Part shown: piece after piece, positions 30,962-38,946 of the stretch
Position numbering within the stretch: the stretch's first letter is position 1
Layout of the letters: every line of letters begins with the position of its first letter
DNA from: Alphaproteobacteria bacterium
GTDB lineage: Bacteria > Pseudomonadota > Alphaproteobacteria > Rhizobiales > Rhizobiaceae
Length of the DNA: 64,000 nt
NCBI GenBank assembly: GCA_024742485.1
Contig: JANSYK010000001.1
Span: forward strand, 1,550,001-1,614,000
Direction: 5' to 3'
Notes under the pieces: model-generated
The model's input: only the letters and a program-made list of their open reading frames with translations
The model's database searches: none
Told to the model about the DNA's origin: nothing
Made by a program: the position numbers and the translations under genes

Positions 30962-31849
30962 ATGAACCGAACAAGGGCAAATGCCCTGCTGCTGTTGGCA
31001 GGTGCGATCTGGGGGATGGGTTTCGTTGCCCAGAGCACGGCGATGGCCTCCATCGGTCCGCTGCTATTCGTCGGACTGAGATTTGCCGTTGCGACGGCGG
31101 TCACGTTGCCCTTTGCGTTTCGGGAAGCCCGCCACGCGCCGCACATCCTCGAAAAATCGGACATGATGGGCTTCTTCTGGATCGGGGTCTGCCTGTTCGC
31201 CGGGATGATTTTTCAACAGGTCGGTCTGCTGACGACATCGGTCACGAATACGGGGTTTTTGACCGGACTTTATGTTGTGTTCGTTCCCTTCCTGGTGGTC
31301 ATTTTCCTGCGGCAACAGCCGCACCCGATCGTCTGGCCCTGCGCGGCGCTCGCCTTTGCCGGCATATGGCTGCTGAGCGGCGGTAGCATCCTTGAGATGA
31401 AACGCGGCGATGTTCTGGTGATCATCTGTGCCGTTTTCTGGGCCTGTCAGGTTCTGCTGATCGGGGTCTATGCGCGCCGCTCGAACCGACCGCTTGCGCT
31501 GTCGGTCGTCCAGTTTGCCATCTGCGCCATTGCCGGTCTTGGCGCCGCAGCTTTTCTGGAACCTGTTTCCTGGCCGGCCATCGCCGACGCCATGCCTGAA
31601 ATTCTCTATTCGGGCATATTTTCCAGTGGCCTGGCATTTTCTCTCCAGGCAATCGGTCAGCGCCATACGACGTCCGCGCAAGCTGCAATCTTCCTGTCGT
31701 CCGAGGCGTTATTTGCGGCCATTTTTGGTGCGCTCTTTCTGGGAGAGAGCATCCCGGCCATCGGTTATCTCGGCTGCGTTCTCATATTTGCAGCCATCCT
31801 TGCAGTTGAAATCATCCCAGCGGCAAGAGCTAAACAGTCGCACCCTTGA
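30962..31849 (+). CDS. EamA/DMT-superfamily membrane transporter
   Basis: A 295-residue inner-membrane protein with ten hydrophobic segments arranged as two EamA repeats. The first repeat starts ALLLLAGAIWGMGFVAQSTA and the second VLVIICAVFWACQVLLIGVY; the conserved PLLFVGLRFAVATAV and FLSSEALFAAIFGALFLGE blocks are typical. Such exporters move amino acids or metabolites outward, but the substrate is unknown. It has no operon partner: 155 bp separate it from the dehydrogenase upstream. Confidence 0.9.
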   Translation: MNRTRANALLLLAGAIWGMGFVAQSTAMASIGPLLFVGLRFAVATAVTLPFAFREARHAPHILEKSDMMGFFWIGVCLFAGMIFQQVGLLTTSVTNTGFLTGLYVVFVPFLVVIFLRQQPHPIVWPCAALAFAGIWLLSGGSILEMKRGDVLVIICAVFWACQVLLIGVYARRSNRPLALSVVQFAICAIAGLGAAAFLEPVSWPAIADAMPEILYSGIFSSGLAFSLQAIGQRHTTSAQAAIFLSSEALFAAIFGALFLGESIPAIGYLGCVLIFAAILAVEIIPAARAKQSHP

Positions 31850-32237
31850 GATGAGACCAAATGCATCAATATTGCGCCCTCGGATTGGGCAACTGCACAA
31901 ACAAGAGGCATTTTATTCAAAAACCGCCGAACACGTTTCTTATATGATTGTAATATAAAATGGTCACAAAACTTTCTCTTGAAAATTTTTTTGAGCTGCC
32001 CCAATCTGTCTGCCGTTCGGGCAATTAGCGAACACGGGAAAACCTATTGAAAGCGATGCGGACCGGAGACGCAAAACAATCCGGGTGATCAGGATAAACA
32101 GTGCGGCCAGGGAACGGGCCGGCGATCACGATAACAGGGACCTTTCCGCAAACTTCGAGAACTGCCTGCCTTACCCGGCTTCCGGGTAAATACTGAACGC
32201 TGGCACATTGCTGGCGGCGAAAAGAGGACCTGAGAGC
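31850..32237. other. Intergenic region and probable long cspA leader
   Basis: There are 388 bp without a gene. The distal half is AT-rich (31910-31995). A perfect hairpin, TTACCCGG-CTT-CCGGGTAA (32171-32189), lies 49 nt upstream of the cspA ATG. Long structured 5' leaders that refold on cooling are usual for cold-shock genes. No confident promoter could be assigned. Confidence 0.45.
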
Positions 32238-32456
32238 ATGGCCGAAACGGGCACAGTAAAATTCTTCAACACCGACAAGGGCTTTGGATTCATCAAACCC
32301 GACAACGGGGAATCGGACATCTTCGTTCACATTTCCGCCCTCAAGGATTCCGGCCTGGAATTCCTGGAGGAAAATCAGAAAGTCAGTTTCGACACGGAAC
32401 CGGACCGGCGCGGCAAAGGCCCGAAGGCGGTCAACCTGTCCATCGTGGCTGAATAG
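32238..32456 (+). CDS. cspA: Cold-shock protein (CspA family)
   Basis: A 72-residue single cold-shock domain. RNP1-like KGFGFIKPD and RNP2-like DIFVHISAL are intact, giving the five-strand OB fold that binds single-stranded RNA and DNA. ATG 32238 is preferred because MAETGTVKFFN is the family start; a TTG at 32208 is in frame but lacks homology. It is a monocistronic gene with its own terminator. Confidence 0.96.
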   Translation: MAETGTVKFFNTDKGFGFIKPDNGESDIFVHISALKDSGLEFLEENQKVSFDTEPDRRGKGPKAVNLSIVAE

Positions 32457-32483
32457 CGCAGTCAATTGCGTGCAATGTGATGT

Positions 32484-32508
32484 GCCCGGCCAAAAGCCGG
32501 GCATTTTT
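32484..32508 (+). terminator. Rho-independent terminator of cspA
   Basis: GCCCGGC, loop CAAAA, GCCGGGC, then A and five T. It lies 27 nt after the cspA stop. Confidence 0.85.
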
Positions 32509-32559
32509 GGTTCTACATTGGTACCAATCATTAATTTTGTTTAATATTTCAAACTGTTC

Positions 32560-32594
32560 CGTTCAGTTTGCATTCATGGAGTTTCGCCTAGGGT
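32560..32594 (+). promoter_or_regulatory. Tandem-repeat promoter, copy 1 (before the 98-residue exported protein)
   Basis: CGTTCAG-TTTGC-ATTCA at 32560-32576 is a direct repeat with an 11 bp period, one helical turn, as bound by OmpR-type response regulators. A TAGGGT -10 element (32589-32594) follows the second TTCA after 12 bp. The same layout recurs before the next gene. Confidence 0.55.
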
Positions 32595-32651
32595 CAAACC
32601 AATCGATGGACGAAGTGGTCCAACACAGTGTCGTTCGAAAGGAATGAACCC

Positions 32652-32948
32652 ATGAATACTATTGCAAAGTCAATGATCGCAGCATCTGCCCTGATTGCCA
32701 CCGCAATCGTACCGGTTACCGGCGCTTCAGCCGCTGGCATTTACAACAAACCACCAAGCGGCAAGCATCATGTCTACAAGGGCGGACCAGGCTATCACTA
32801 CAAGAAGGGTCCGAAAATGAGCCACCCGCGTGGTTACAACAAGAAACGACCACCGGTCGTCGTCCACAAGGGCAAGAACAATGGCGCAGCTCTCGGCATT
32901 TTGGGCTTTGCCGCCGGTGCCATCGTCGGCAATTCACTGGCCAGATAA
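32652..32948 (+). CDS. Small basic exported protein
   Basis: A 98-residue protein. The signal peptide MNTIAKSMIAASALIATAIV plus PVTGASAA is cleaved near residue 28. The mature part is very basic and rich in His, Lys, Gly, Pro and Tyr (HHVYKGGPGYHYKKGPK), then ends with a small glycine/alanine-rich helix, GILGFAAGAIVGNSLA, like a glycine zipper. This resembles the C-terminal helix of the next gene's product, ILGIIGLAAGALITGAIL, so the two are distant relatives. GAAAGGAA precedes ATG 32652. No function is known. Confidence 0.78.
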   Translation: MNTIAKSMIAASALIATAIVPVTGASAAGIYNKPPSGKHHVYKGGPGYHYKKGPKMSHPRGYNKKRPPVVVHKGKNNGAALGILGFAAGAIVGNSLAR

Positions 32949-32975
32949 GCCTCACCCAACCCAAGGAAAACAACG

Positions 32976-33005
32976 GCGCCCGACCCATGGTCGGGTGCTT
33001 TTTTT
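32976..33005 (+). terminator. Rho-independent terminator
   Basis: GCGCCCGAC, loop CCATG, GTCGGGTGC (one G-T pair), then seven T. It separates the two small exported-protein genes, so each has its own transcript. Confidence 0.85.
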
Positions 33006-33017
33006 GCCATTGATGAC

Positions 33018-33052
33018 CGTTCAGCTTGCGTTCAGGCAGACCGAATTAGTCT
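33018..33052 (+). promoter_or_regulatory. Tandem-repeat promoter, copy 2 (before the BA14K gene)
   Basis: CGTTCAG-CTTGC-GTTCAG at 33018-33035 is the same 11 bp direct repeat as copy 1, and TAGTCT (33047-33052) follows the second TTCA after the same 12 bp. No -35 hexamer is present, so activator-dependent initiation is likely. Confidence 0.55.
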
Positions 33053-33102
33053 CCATGATCACAGGGCGCGCCTGCTCCCCAAGCAACACAGGAACAAGTC
33101 AA

Positions 33103-33678
33103 ATGGCCAAATTCGTTACAACGATCATCGCAAGTGCGGCCCTTGCCGCAACAACCCTGGTTCCGGTCTCGCAGTCCTTCGCCCATGACAGGAATTTCCA
33201 GCACTATCACAATGCTGGCGGTGGCTGGGGAGGCGGAAATGGCTGGCGTGACGATTACTATGACAATCGTCGCCACGAAGCGCGCCGCCATCACCGCAAG
33301 CACAAGAAAAACCAGCCCATCGGCCGGGTCAAACGCAATGATGACGGGGTGATATTGGGCATTATCGGTCTGGCTGCAGGCGCTTTGATCACCGGAGCGA
33401 TTCTGAGCGACCAGCAGAACCGTCGCAATCGCACACCCCAGCGACGCTACATCGATCCGGCGCCCAACGGCTATGACAATTACGAACCGTCATACGGTCA
33501 GGTTGACCGTGACTATTATCCACCCGCGCCGCGCGATGACTATGCAGCGGCCGGCGGCATCGAGCCCTGGACCAATGAATGGTACCGCTACTGTTCACAG
33601 CGCTACCGTTCCTTCAAACCGGCCACCGGCACCTTTCGCGGCTATGACGGCCAGGATCATTTCTGCGTCGCCCGCTAG
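33103..33678 (+). CDS. BA14K-family exported protein
   Basis: A 191-residue protein. A signal peptide ends after QSFA (about residue 27). The middle is Gly/His/Arg-rich, with a basic RRHHRKHKKN run, then a hydrophobic glycine-zipper-like helix ILGIIGLAAGALITGAIL. The C-terminal BA14K module is clear: EWYRYCSQRYRSFKPATGTF followed by RGYDGQDHFC with its two cysteines. BA14K proteins are rhizobial/Brucella envelope antigens with lectin-like activity reported for some; the role here is unknown. It shares its promoter design with the preceding small exported protein. Confidence 0.88.
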   Translation: MAKFVTTIIASAALAATTLVPVSQSFAHDRNFQHYHNAGGGWGGGNGWRDDYYDNRRHEARRHHRKHKKNQPIGRVKRNDDGVILGIIGLAAGALITGAILSDQQNRRNRTPQRRYIDPAPNGYDNYEPSYGQVDRDYYPPAPRDDYAAAGGIEPWTNEWYRYCSQRYRSFKPATGTFRGYDGQDHFCVAR

Positions 33679-33698
33679 CGCAGTTCAGGTTTCGGCGG

Positions 33699-34346
33699 CT
33701 ACAACCCCTTCAAAAACGGATTGGTAAGGCGCTCTTCACCGATCCGGCCGCCGGGACCGTGGCCGCAAATGAAGCCGACCTCGTCACCAAGCGGCAAAAC
33801 CTTGTCGCGGATCGATGCCAGCAATTGATCATGATCGCCGCCTGGCAGATCCGTTCGTCCGATCGAACCACGAAACAGGACGTCACCGAGATGAGCAAAA
33901 CCGGCAGCACGATTGAAAAAGACAACGTGACCAGGCGCATGCCCGGGACAGTGAAGAACCTGGAATTCGTGTCCGTCAAATGAAAGGGTCTCACCCTCGT
34001 CGAGCCAGCGGTCCGGCTGCACATTGCGCACCGCTTCGGTCAGTCCGAACATTTTGGCCTGGTCTTCAAGACCATCCAGCAGCGGCTTGTCATCCCGGTG
34101 CGGTCCGATGATATCGACGCCCAGCGCCTCTTTCAAATCCATCGCACCGCCGGCGTGATCGATATGCCCATGGGTCAGCCAGATCGCCTTGACCTCGATT
34201 CCGTTTTCCTTGATGACGTCAAGGATCGTTGCAACATCACCCCCGGGATCGACAACCACACCGGTTTTGCTCTCATCGTCGAAAAGCACGGTACAATTCT
34301 GCTGGAATGCGGTTACGGCAATGACGCCGGCTTGAATCTGACCCAT
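33699..34346 (-). CDS. MBL-fold metallo-hydrolase (glyoxalase II-like, YcbL type)
   Basis: A 215-residue metallo-beta-lactamase-fold hydrolase. The dinuclear metal site motif THGHIDHAGG lies near residue 58; the further ligands are in LHCPGHAPGHVVFF, AHLGDVLFRGSIGRTD and ICGHGPGG. The length and short C-terminus fit the YcbL-type single-domain glyoxalase II enzymes, which hydrolyse thioesters such as lactoylglutathione; the precise substrate is not fixed. It converges with the BA14K gene (20 bp gap) and lies downstream of ilvE beyond a terminator. Confidence 0.9.
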   Translation of the reverse strand: MGQIQAGVIAVTAFQQNCTVLFDDESKTGVVVDPGGDVATILDVIKENGIEVKAIWLTHGHIDHAGGAMDLKEALGVDIIGPHRDDKPLLDGLEDQAKMFGLTEAVRNVQPDRWLDEGETLSFDGHEFQVLHCPGHAPGHVVFFNRAAGFAHLGDVLFRGSIGRTDLPGGDHDQLLASIRDKVLPLGDEVGFICGHGPGGRIGEERLTNPFLKGL

Positions 34347-34416
34347 GATGATCTTCCAAATTGTTCGGCCGAGCTGTGCCGGAAGATCCGGTCAGCGGTC
34401 CGTATGCAAAAAGAAC

Positions 34417-34450
34417 AAAAAAGGCGCATGCCGCGGTTCCGGCATGCGCC
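34417..34450 (-). terminator. Rho-independent terminator of ilvE
   Basis: On the minus strand GGCGCATGCCG pairs with CGGCATGCGCC (11 bp) around a six-base loop, followed by six T and a further T-rich stretch. It is 22 nt after the ilvE stop. Confidence 0.88.
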
Positions 34451-34472
34451 CGACAATTGAAAACCGCCCTTG

Positions 34473-35363
34473 CTATTGCGCAGCCTGTTTGACCGGCTGG
34501 ACGGCCTCCATGTAGTCATTGACCATATTGGCGGTGATCTCGCCGACCTCGAATGTGTACGGGCCTATCTCGGAAACCGGTGTCACCTCGGCCGCCGTAC
34601 CGGTCAGGAAACACTGCTCGAATTCTGCCATTTCTTCCGGCCAGATCGCCCGTTCGATGACCTCGTAGCCCCGTTTGCGCGCCAGGTCGATCACGGTTCG
34701 ACGTGTGATGCCATCCAGAAAGCAATCCGGTGTCGGTGTGTGAAGGGCACCATCCTTGACAAAAAAGACGTTGGCACCGGTGGCTTCGGCGATCTGACCG
34801 CGCCAGTCATACATCAGCGCATCGGCATAGCCGTGATCTTCGGCTTCGTGCTTGGCCAGCGTGCAGATCATGTAGAGGCCTGCCGCCTTGGACTTCGATG
34901 GAATGGTCGCCGGGTCGGGCCGCCTGTATTTGGCGATTTCGAGCCTGATTCCCTTCAGCCGTTCCTCCGGCTTGAAGTAGGACGGCCACTGCCAGATGGC
35001 AATCGCCAGATTGATCCTGTTGGCTTGCGCCGACACGCCCATCATTTCGCTGCCGCGCCAGGCGATCGGCCGGACATAGGCGTCCTCAAAACCCTGCTTC
35101 TTCAACAGTGCGTTGCAGGCATCGTCAATTTCCTCCACACTGTATGGAATTTCAAATCCAAGAATACGAGCCGACTCATGCAGGCGCTCTGTGTGTTCCC
35201 GAAGCTTGAATATGACACCGCCATAGGCGCGCTCGCCCTCGAAAACCGAACTGCCATAGTGCAGGCCATGAGACAGCACATGCAGTTTTGCATCCTCCCA
35301 CGGGACAAATTCGCCATTGTACCAGATATGGCCCTCAAGTTGATCGAAAGGGACCGATGCCAT
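34473..35363 (-). CDS. ilvE: Branched-chain amino acid aminotransferase
   Basis: A 296-residue fold-type IV PLP enzyme catalysing the last step of leucine, isoleucine and valine synthesis. LSHGLHYGSSVFEGERAYGG near the N-terminus, the PLP lysine in ATIPSKSKAAGLYM, and the EATGANVFFVKDGALHTP block are diagnostic. ATG 35363 has GGAGGA 7 nt upstream; the 113 upstream in-frame codons lack homology. A divergent promoter with an inverted repeat is shared with the MarR-type gene. Confidence 0.95.
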   Translation of the reverse strand: MASVPFDQLEGHIWYNGEFVPWEDAKLHVLSHGLHYGSSVFEGERAYGGVIFKLREHTERLHESARILGFEIPYSVEEIDDACNALLKKQGFEDAYVRPIAWRGSEMMGVSAQANRINLAIAIWQWPSYFKPEERLKGIRLEIAKYRRPDPATIPSKSKAAGLYMICTLAKHEAEDHGYADALMYDWRGQIAEATGANVFFVKDGALHTPTPDCFLDGITRRTVIDLARKRGYEVIERAIWPEEMAEFEQCFLTGTAAEVTPVSEIGPYTFEVGEITANMVNDYMEAVQPVKQAAQ

Positions 35364-35521
35364 CGCACATTCCTCCAGCGCCATCGCGCATTCCGAGTGA
35401 AAAATTCGGCGGGAATTCCAATTCCCCGTCAACAATGTGTCTGGCGTTTCAAACGGCGGTCTTTGCCGGTGACTCAGCCACAACGGCTCCTTCTGGAGCA
35501 TGCATCCTTGACGCTCTTGAA

Positions 35522-35550
35522 AGCTATCAATAGCATCAAAATATGTCAAC
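35522..35550 (-). promoter_or_regulatory. Predicted sigma-70 promoter of ilvE
   Basis: On the minus strand TTGACA (35550-35545) and TAGCTT (35527-35522) are 17 bp apart. The -35 element lies in the left arm of the inverted repeat at 35542-35564. Confidence 0.55.
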
Positions 35551-35564
35551 AAAGCTGACATATA
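35542..35564. promoter_or_regulatory. Operator-like inverted repeat between ilvE and the MarR gene
   Basis: ATATGTCA, seven bases, TGACATAT: two perfect 8 bp arms, 49 bp before the MarR start. The size suits a MarR dimer, and it overlaps the ilvE -35 element, so it could couple both genes. Confidence 0.55.
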
Positions 35565-35613
35565 TGGCACGATATGCCAAACCAGTTCGAGCTGTTTGAG
35601 GGGAATGACCGAT

Positions 35614-36096
35614 ATGCCGCCCGATGAGGCTGAAAACCGATCCGATCCCGGCGCATTGACGCGGCCACAGCCGGACAATGATGATGTCAATTTCGACATC
35701 ATCGAATTGCTGTTCTTCGCCTATCGGGACTTCATTTCCGACCCTGATGCCATATTGTCGAAATCCAAATTCGGGCGCGCCCATCACCGGGTTGTGCACT
35801 TTGTCAATCGGCGTCCGGGGCTGACTGTCGCCGATCTCCTTGAAACGTTGAAAATCACCAAGCAGAGCCTCGCCCGCGTGCTCAAACAACTCATCGATTC
35901 AGGCTATATCCATCAGGTCGCGGGCCATGACGACCGACGCCAAAGGCGCCTTTATCCCACGCAAAAGGGTCGCGAATTGGCAATGGAACTTGCAAGGCCA
36001 CAGTCTCGCCGCATAGCAAAAGCACTAAGGGATATCGATCCGGGCGGCCAAGCCGCGATCCGGCAATTCCTCAAGGGAATGGTCGATCCGCAGTGA
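35614..36096 (+). CDS. MarR-family transcriptional regulator (PetP-like)
   Basis: A 160-residue protein with a MarR winged HTH: LTVADLLETLKITKQSLARVLK and the wing GHDDRRQRRLYPTQKG. A MarR protein directly followed by an OmpR-type response regulator is the petP-petR arrangement known from Rhodobacter capsulatus, so PetP is the closest named relative by context. ATG 35614 sits 9-10 nt after GAGGGG; the ATG at 35605 is too close to that site. The stop overlaps a GTG of the next frame. An inverted repeat upstream is the likely operator. Confidence 0.85.
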   Translation: MPPDEAENRSDPGALTRPQPDNDDVNFDIIELLFFAYRDFISDPDAILSKSKFGRAHHRVVHFVNRRPGLTVADLLETLKITKQSLARVLKQLIDSGYIHQVAGHDDRRQRRLYPTQKGRELAMELARPQSRRIAKALRDIDPGGQAAIRQFLKGMVDPQ

Positions 36097-36128
36097 ACCC
36101 GGTGCAAATGATGTATGAGGGAAGTCAC

Positions 36129-36827
36129 ATGGATGCTGATCCGCTATCCGACGACGCGGCGCATTTGCTGGTGGTCGATGACGACACCCGCATCCGCGAC
36201 CTGTTGAACCGTTATCTCAGTGACCAGGGTTTCCGGGTCACGACAGCCGGCGATGCCGCCGAAGCGCGCCGAAAACTGGAGGGTCTGGAATACGATCTCC
36301 TGGTGGTTGACGTCATGATGCCCGGTGAGACGGGGGTCGCGCTGACCAAGGATCTCAGGCAGATTCGTGACGTGCCGATTCTGATGCTGACGGCTCTCGC
36401 CGAGATCGACAGCCGGCTGGAAGGGCTGGAAGCCGGCGCCGACGATTATCTGGGAAAACCCTTCGATCCGCGGGAACTGGTCTTGAGGATCAACAACATC
36501 CTCAAACGGGGTGGACCGCCGGACATCCAGAAAATCGAACAGATCGTTTTTGGTCCCTACACATTCGGACTGTCACGCCGCGAGCTGAAACGCGGCCCGC
36601 AGGTGGTTCGCCTGACGGACCGCGAGCAGGAAATCATGGTCCAGTTTGCCCAGCGTCCGGGCGAAACGATCCCACGGCATGAACTCGTCGGCGAGGAAGT
36701 CGATATCGGCGAACGTACGATCGATGTCCAGATCAACCGGCTGCGCCGCAAGATCGAGGACGACCCCGCCAATCCCATGTGGCTGCAGACCGTGCGCGGC
36801 ATTGGATACCGGCTGAGCGTCGAATAG
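36129..36827 (+). CDS. OmpR/PhoB-type response regulator (PetR-like)
   Basis: A 232-residue two-domain response regulator. The receiver has the acidic pocket LLVVDDDTRIRD, phospho-acceptor in LLVVDVMMPGETG, LTALAE and LGKPFDPREL. The C-terminal winged helix has LTDREQEIMVQFAQRPGETI and ERTIDVQINRLRRKIEDDP, ending GIGYRLS. ATG 36129 follows GAGGGA by 6 nt; a GTG at 36093 overlapping the MarR stop is an alternative. The histidine kinase 126 bp downstream is its likely partner. Confidence 0.92.
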   Translation: MDADPLSDDAAHLLVVDDDTRIRDLLNRYLSDQGFRVTTAGDAAEARRKLEGLEYDLLVVDVMMPGETGVALTKDLRQIRDVPILMLTALAEIDSRLEGLEAGADDYLGKPFDPRELVLRINNILKRGGPPDIQKIEQIVFGPYTFGLSRRELKRGPQVVRLTDREQEIMVQFAQRPGETIPRHELVGEEVDIGERTIDVQINRLRRKIEDDPANPMWLQTVRGIGYRLSVE

Positions 36828-36953
36828 CTTCACGACTCACGGTGCGCCAAGACGCGCCCCATTTGCGGCCTCACACAACTGTGCGGTTTTGGTCCAACAA
36901 TCGGATTGTTTGGTATAGTATCCTCTCGCTGCGCGAGGCGTGTAGGAACGGCT

Positions 36954-38336
36954 ATGACGACAATGGACTCCATTCGACGGGAATATGAGCGTTATCCGCC
37001 AAGGGGATACCGCCGTCTGACGCGCTGGTTCACCAAGCGCATTCCCACCGGCCTTTACGGTCGAACGCTGCTGATCATCATTGTGCCCATGGTGATCCTG
37101 CAGTCGGTGATCGCCTTCGTATTCATGGAACGGCACTGGCAGACCGTGACCCAGAGGCTGTCGACGGCGGTCACCCGCGACATTGCAGCAGTCATCGACG
37201 TCATCGAGACCTATCCGCAGGGTGCCGACTATGAGGAAATTGTCCGCATCGCCCGTGACCGGCTCGAACTCAATATTGCCATCGAGCCCGATGGCAGTCT
37301 TCCCCCGCCCCGGTCCAAACCCTTCTTCTCGATCCTCGATTCCATTCTCAGCGAGGAAATCACCCGGCAGATCAAACGCCCCTATTGGATCGACACGATC
37401 GGCGATTCCAACCTCGTCGAGGTGCGAATCCTCCTCGACGACAAAATCCTGCGCGTCTTTGCCCGACGAAGCCAGGCCTATGCCTCCAACACCCATATCT
37501 TCCTGCTGTGGATGGTCGGCACGTCGCTGGTTCTGCTGATCATCGCCATCCTGTTTCTGCGCGGCCAGATCCGTCCCATCCTCAGCCTCGCCCGCGCAGC
37601 CGAAAGCTTCGGTAAAGGTCAGAAGACACCGGACGAGTTTCGTCCGCGTGGCGCCGATGAGGTGCGCCGGGCCGGGCTGGCATTCATGCGCATGCGCGAG
37701 CGCATCGAGCGGCAGATCGAGCAGCGCACTGCCATGCTGACCGGCGTCAGCCACGACCTGAGAACCATCCTGACACGGTTCAAACTGCAGCTTGCGCTGG
37801 TTGGCGATGAAGCCGAAACCGCTCGCCTCAACGATGATATCGACGACATGCAGTCGATGCTTGAAGGCTATCTGTCCTTTGCTCGCGGCGAAGCACAGGA
37901 AGATGTCGGCGATCTCGATCTCGAGGCGCTTTTCAAGAAGCTGCGCCAGGAGGCCGGGCTTCACGAGCGGACCATGACGACCGCGATCGAAGGCGAACCA
38001 GTCGTCAAGGTCCGGCCAAACGCTTTTGCCCGCCTGGTCACCAACCTTGCCTCCAACGCCTGGAAGCATGCCGAAAATATCAAGATTCAGGCAACAATCC
38101 GGACCGGCTGGCTGACCATTGTCATCGACGATGACGGCTGCGGTATCCCGGCCAATGCGCGTGAAGATGTCTTCCGGCCATTCTTCCGTCTGGACGAAGC
38201 CCGCAATCAGGATGAATCGGGAACAGGCCTGGGCCTTGCCATTGCCCGCGACATCGCCCGGAGCCATGGCGGTGACATCTCGCTGGCCTCCAGCCCCATG
38301 GGCGGCCTGCAGGCAGTAATCAGGATACCGGCGTAG
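36954..38336 (+). CDS. Membrane sensor histidine kinase (EnvZ-like)
   Basis: A 460-residue kinase. TM1 is LLIIIVPMVILQSVIAFVF (about 38-56), then a periplasmic region of about 120 residues and TM2 IFLLWMVGTSLVLLIIAILF. HAMP follows, then the H-box GVSHDLRTILTRFKLQL, N-box LVTNLASNAWKHA, and G-boxes DDDGCGIPANA and ESGTGLGLAIARDIARSHGG. All catalytic boxes are intact. AGGA precedes ATG 36954. It is the third gene after the MarR and response-regulator pair and probably phosphorylates the latter. The signal is unknown. Confidence 0.92.
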   Translation: MTTMDSIRREYERYPPRGYRRLTRWFTKRIPTGLYGRTLLIIIVPMVILQSVIAFVFMERHWQTVTQRLSTAVTRDIAAVIDVIETYPQGADYEEIVRIARDRLELNIAIEPDGSLPPPRSKPFFSILDSILSEEITRQIKRPYWIDTIGDSNLVEVRILLDDKILRVFARRSQAYASNTHIFLLWMVGTSLVLLIIAILFLRGQIRPILSLARAAESFGKGQKTPDEFRPRGADEVRRAGLAFMRMRERIERQIEQRTAMLTGVSHDLRTILTRFKLQLALVGDEAETARLNDDIDDMQSMLEGYLSFARGEAQEDVGDLDLEALFKKLRQEAGLHERTMTTAIEGEPVVKVRPNAFARLVTNLASNAWKHAENIKIQATIRTGWLTIVIDDDGCGIPANAREDVFRPFFRLDEARNQDESGTGLGLAIARDIARSHGGDISLASSPMGGLQAVIRIPA

Positions 38337-38346
38337 ACAGTTCGAT

Positions 38347-38946
38347 CTAGATATCGCTTGATGCAACAATCGCGTCTGCGATATCGGCAATGCTGGTTTT
38401 CGTGTTCTGTGATTTATCTCGAAGGCGCCGATAGGCTTCTTCCTCGGAGATATTTCTGGTTTCCGACAGGATTGCCACTGCCTTCTCGATTTTCCGGCGG
38501 GCTTTCAACGTATCATCCAAGGATCGAATGCGTTGTGTCAGCCGGCGTTCGTGCCTGGCTATGCCGAGCGCCGTGGTCAACACGGCAAGGATGCCGAATA
38601 TACGGATCGGCTTGGTCAGAACGCCATGCACGTTCAAGCGTTCAATCTCTGCCAGAATCTCCGGCGTCTCAAACGAGATGATCGCAATTCGCGCGATGGC
38701 CGCACTATTGACCATCCATGACAGTGAGCGTCGGTCGCTGATTTTCGTCAGTACAAACAGCACAACATCGACATGGTCCGGCAGACTATCCGGAGCTGGC
38801 CAGACACTCTCAACCTGACAACCGATCCTCTTCAAATGGGCCAGAAACATCTGTCGTTCGGGATCGTCCGGATGGATCACCAGAACACGCATTCGACGCA
38901 ATCGGCGCAAGAGGTTTTCGTTTCGAAGTGGAGCGGTTTCCGTCAT
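38347..38946 (-). CDS. amiR: AmiR-type ANTAR transcription antiterminator
   Basis: A 199-residue protein. Residues 18-130 form a receiver-like domain (RVLVIHPDDPERQMFLAHLK) lacking a clear phospho-acceptor aspartate (VVLFVLTKIS), as in AmiR. A coiled coil leads to the ANTAR RNA-binding domain at about 138-196: ARRKIEKAVAILSETRNISE and EEAYRRLRDKSQNT. AmiR binds hairpins in the leader mRNA and prevents termination when released by AmiC. It overlaps the AmiC-type gene as ATGA, so both are translated together. Its target is probably the leader of this same operon. Confidence 0.9.
   Translation of the reverse strand: MTETAPLRNENLLRRLRRMRVLVIHPDDPERQMFLAHLKRIGCQVESVWPAPDSLPDHVDVVLFVLTKISDRRSLSWMVNSAAIARIAIISFETPEILAEIERLNVHGVLTKPIRIFGILAVLTTALGIARHERRLTQRIRSLDDTLKARRKIEKAVAILSETRNISEEEAYRRLRDKSQNTKTSIADIADAIVASSDI

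Noticed and set aside
36837-38390. 517-codon minus-strand frame opposite the histidine kinase
   Set aside because: Lies entirely across an intact kinase gene and has no family motifs or start signals.
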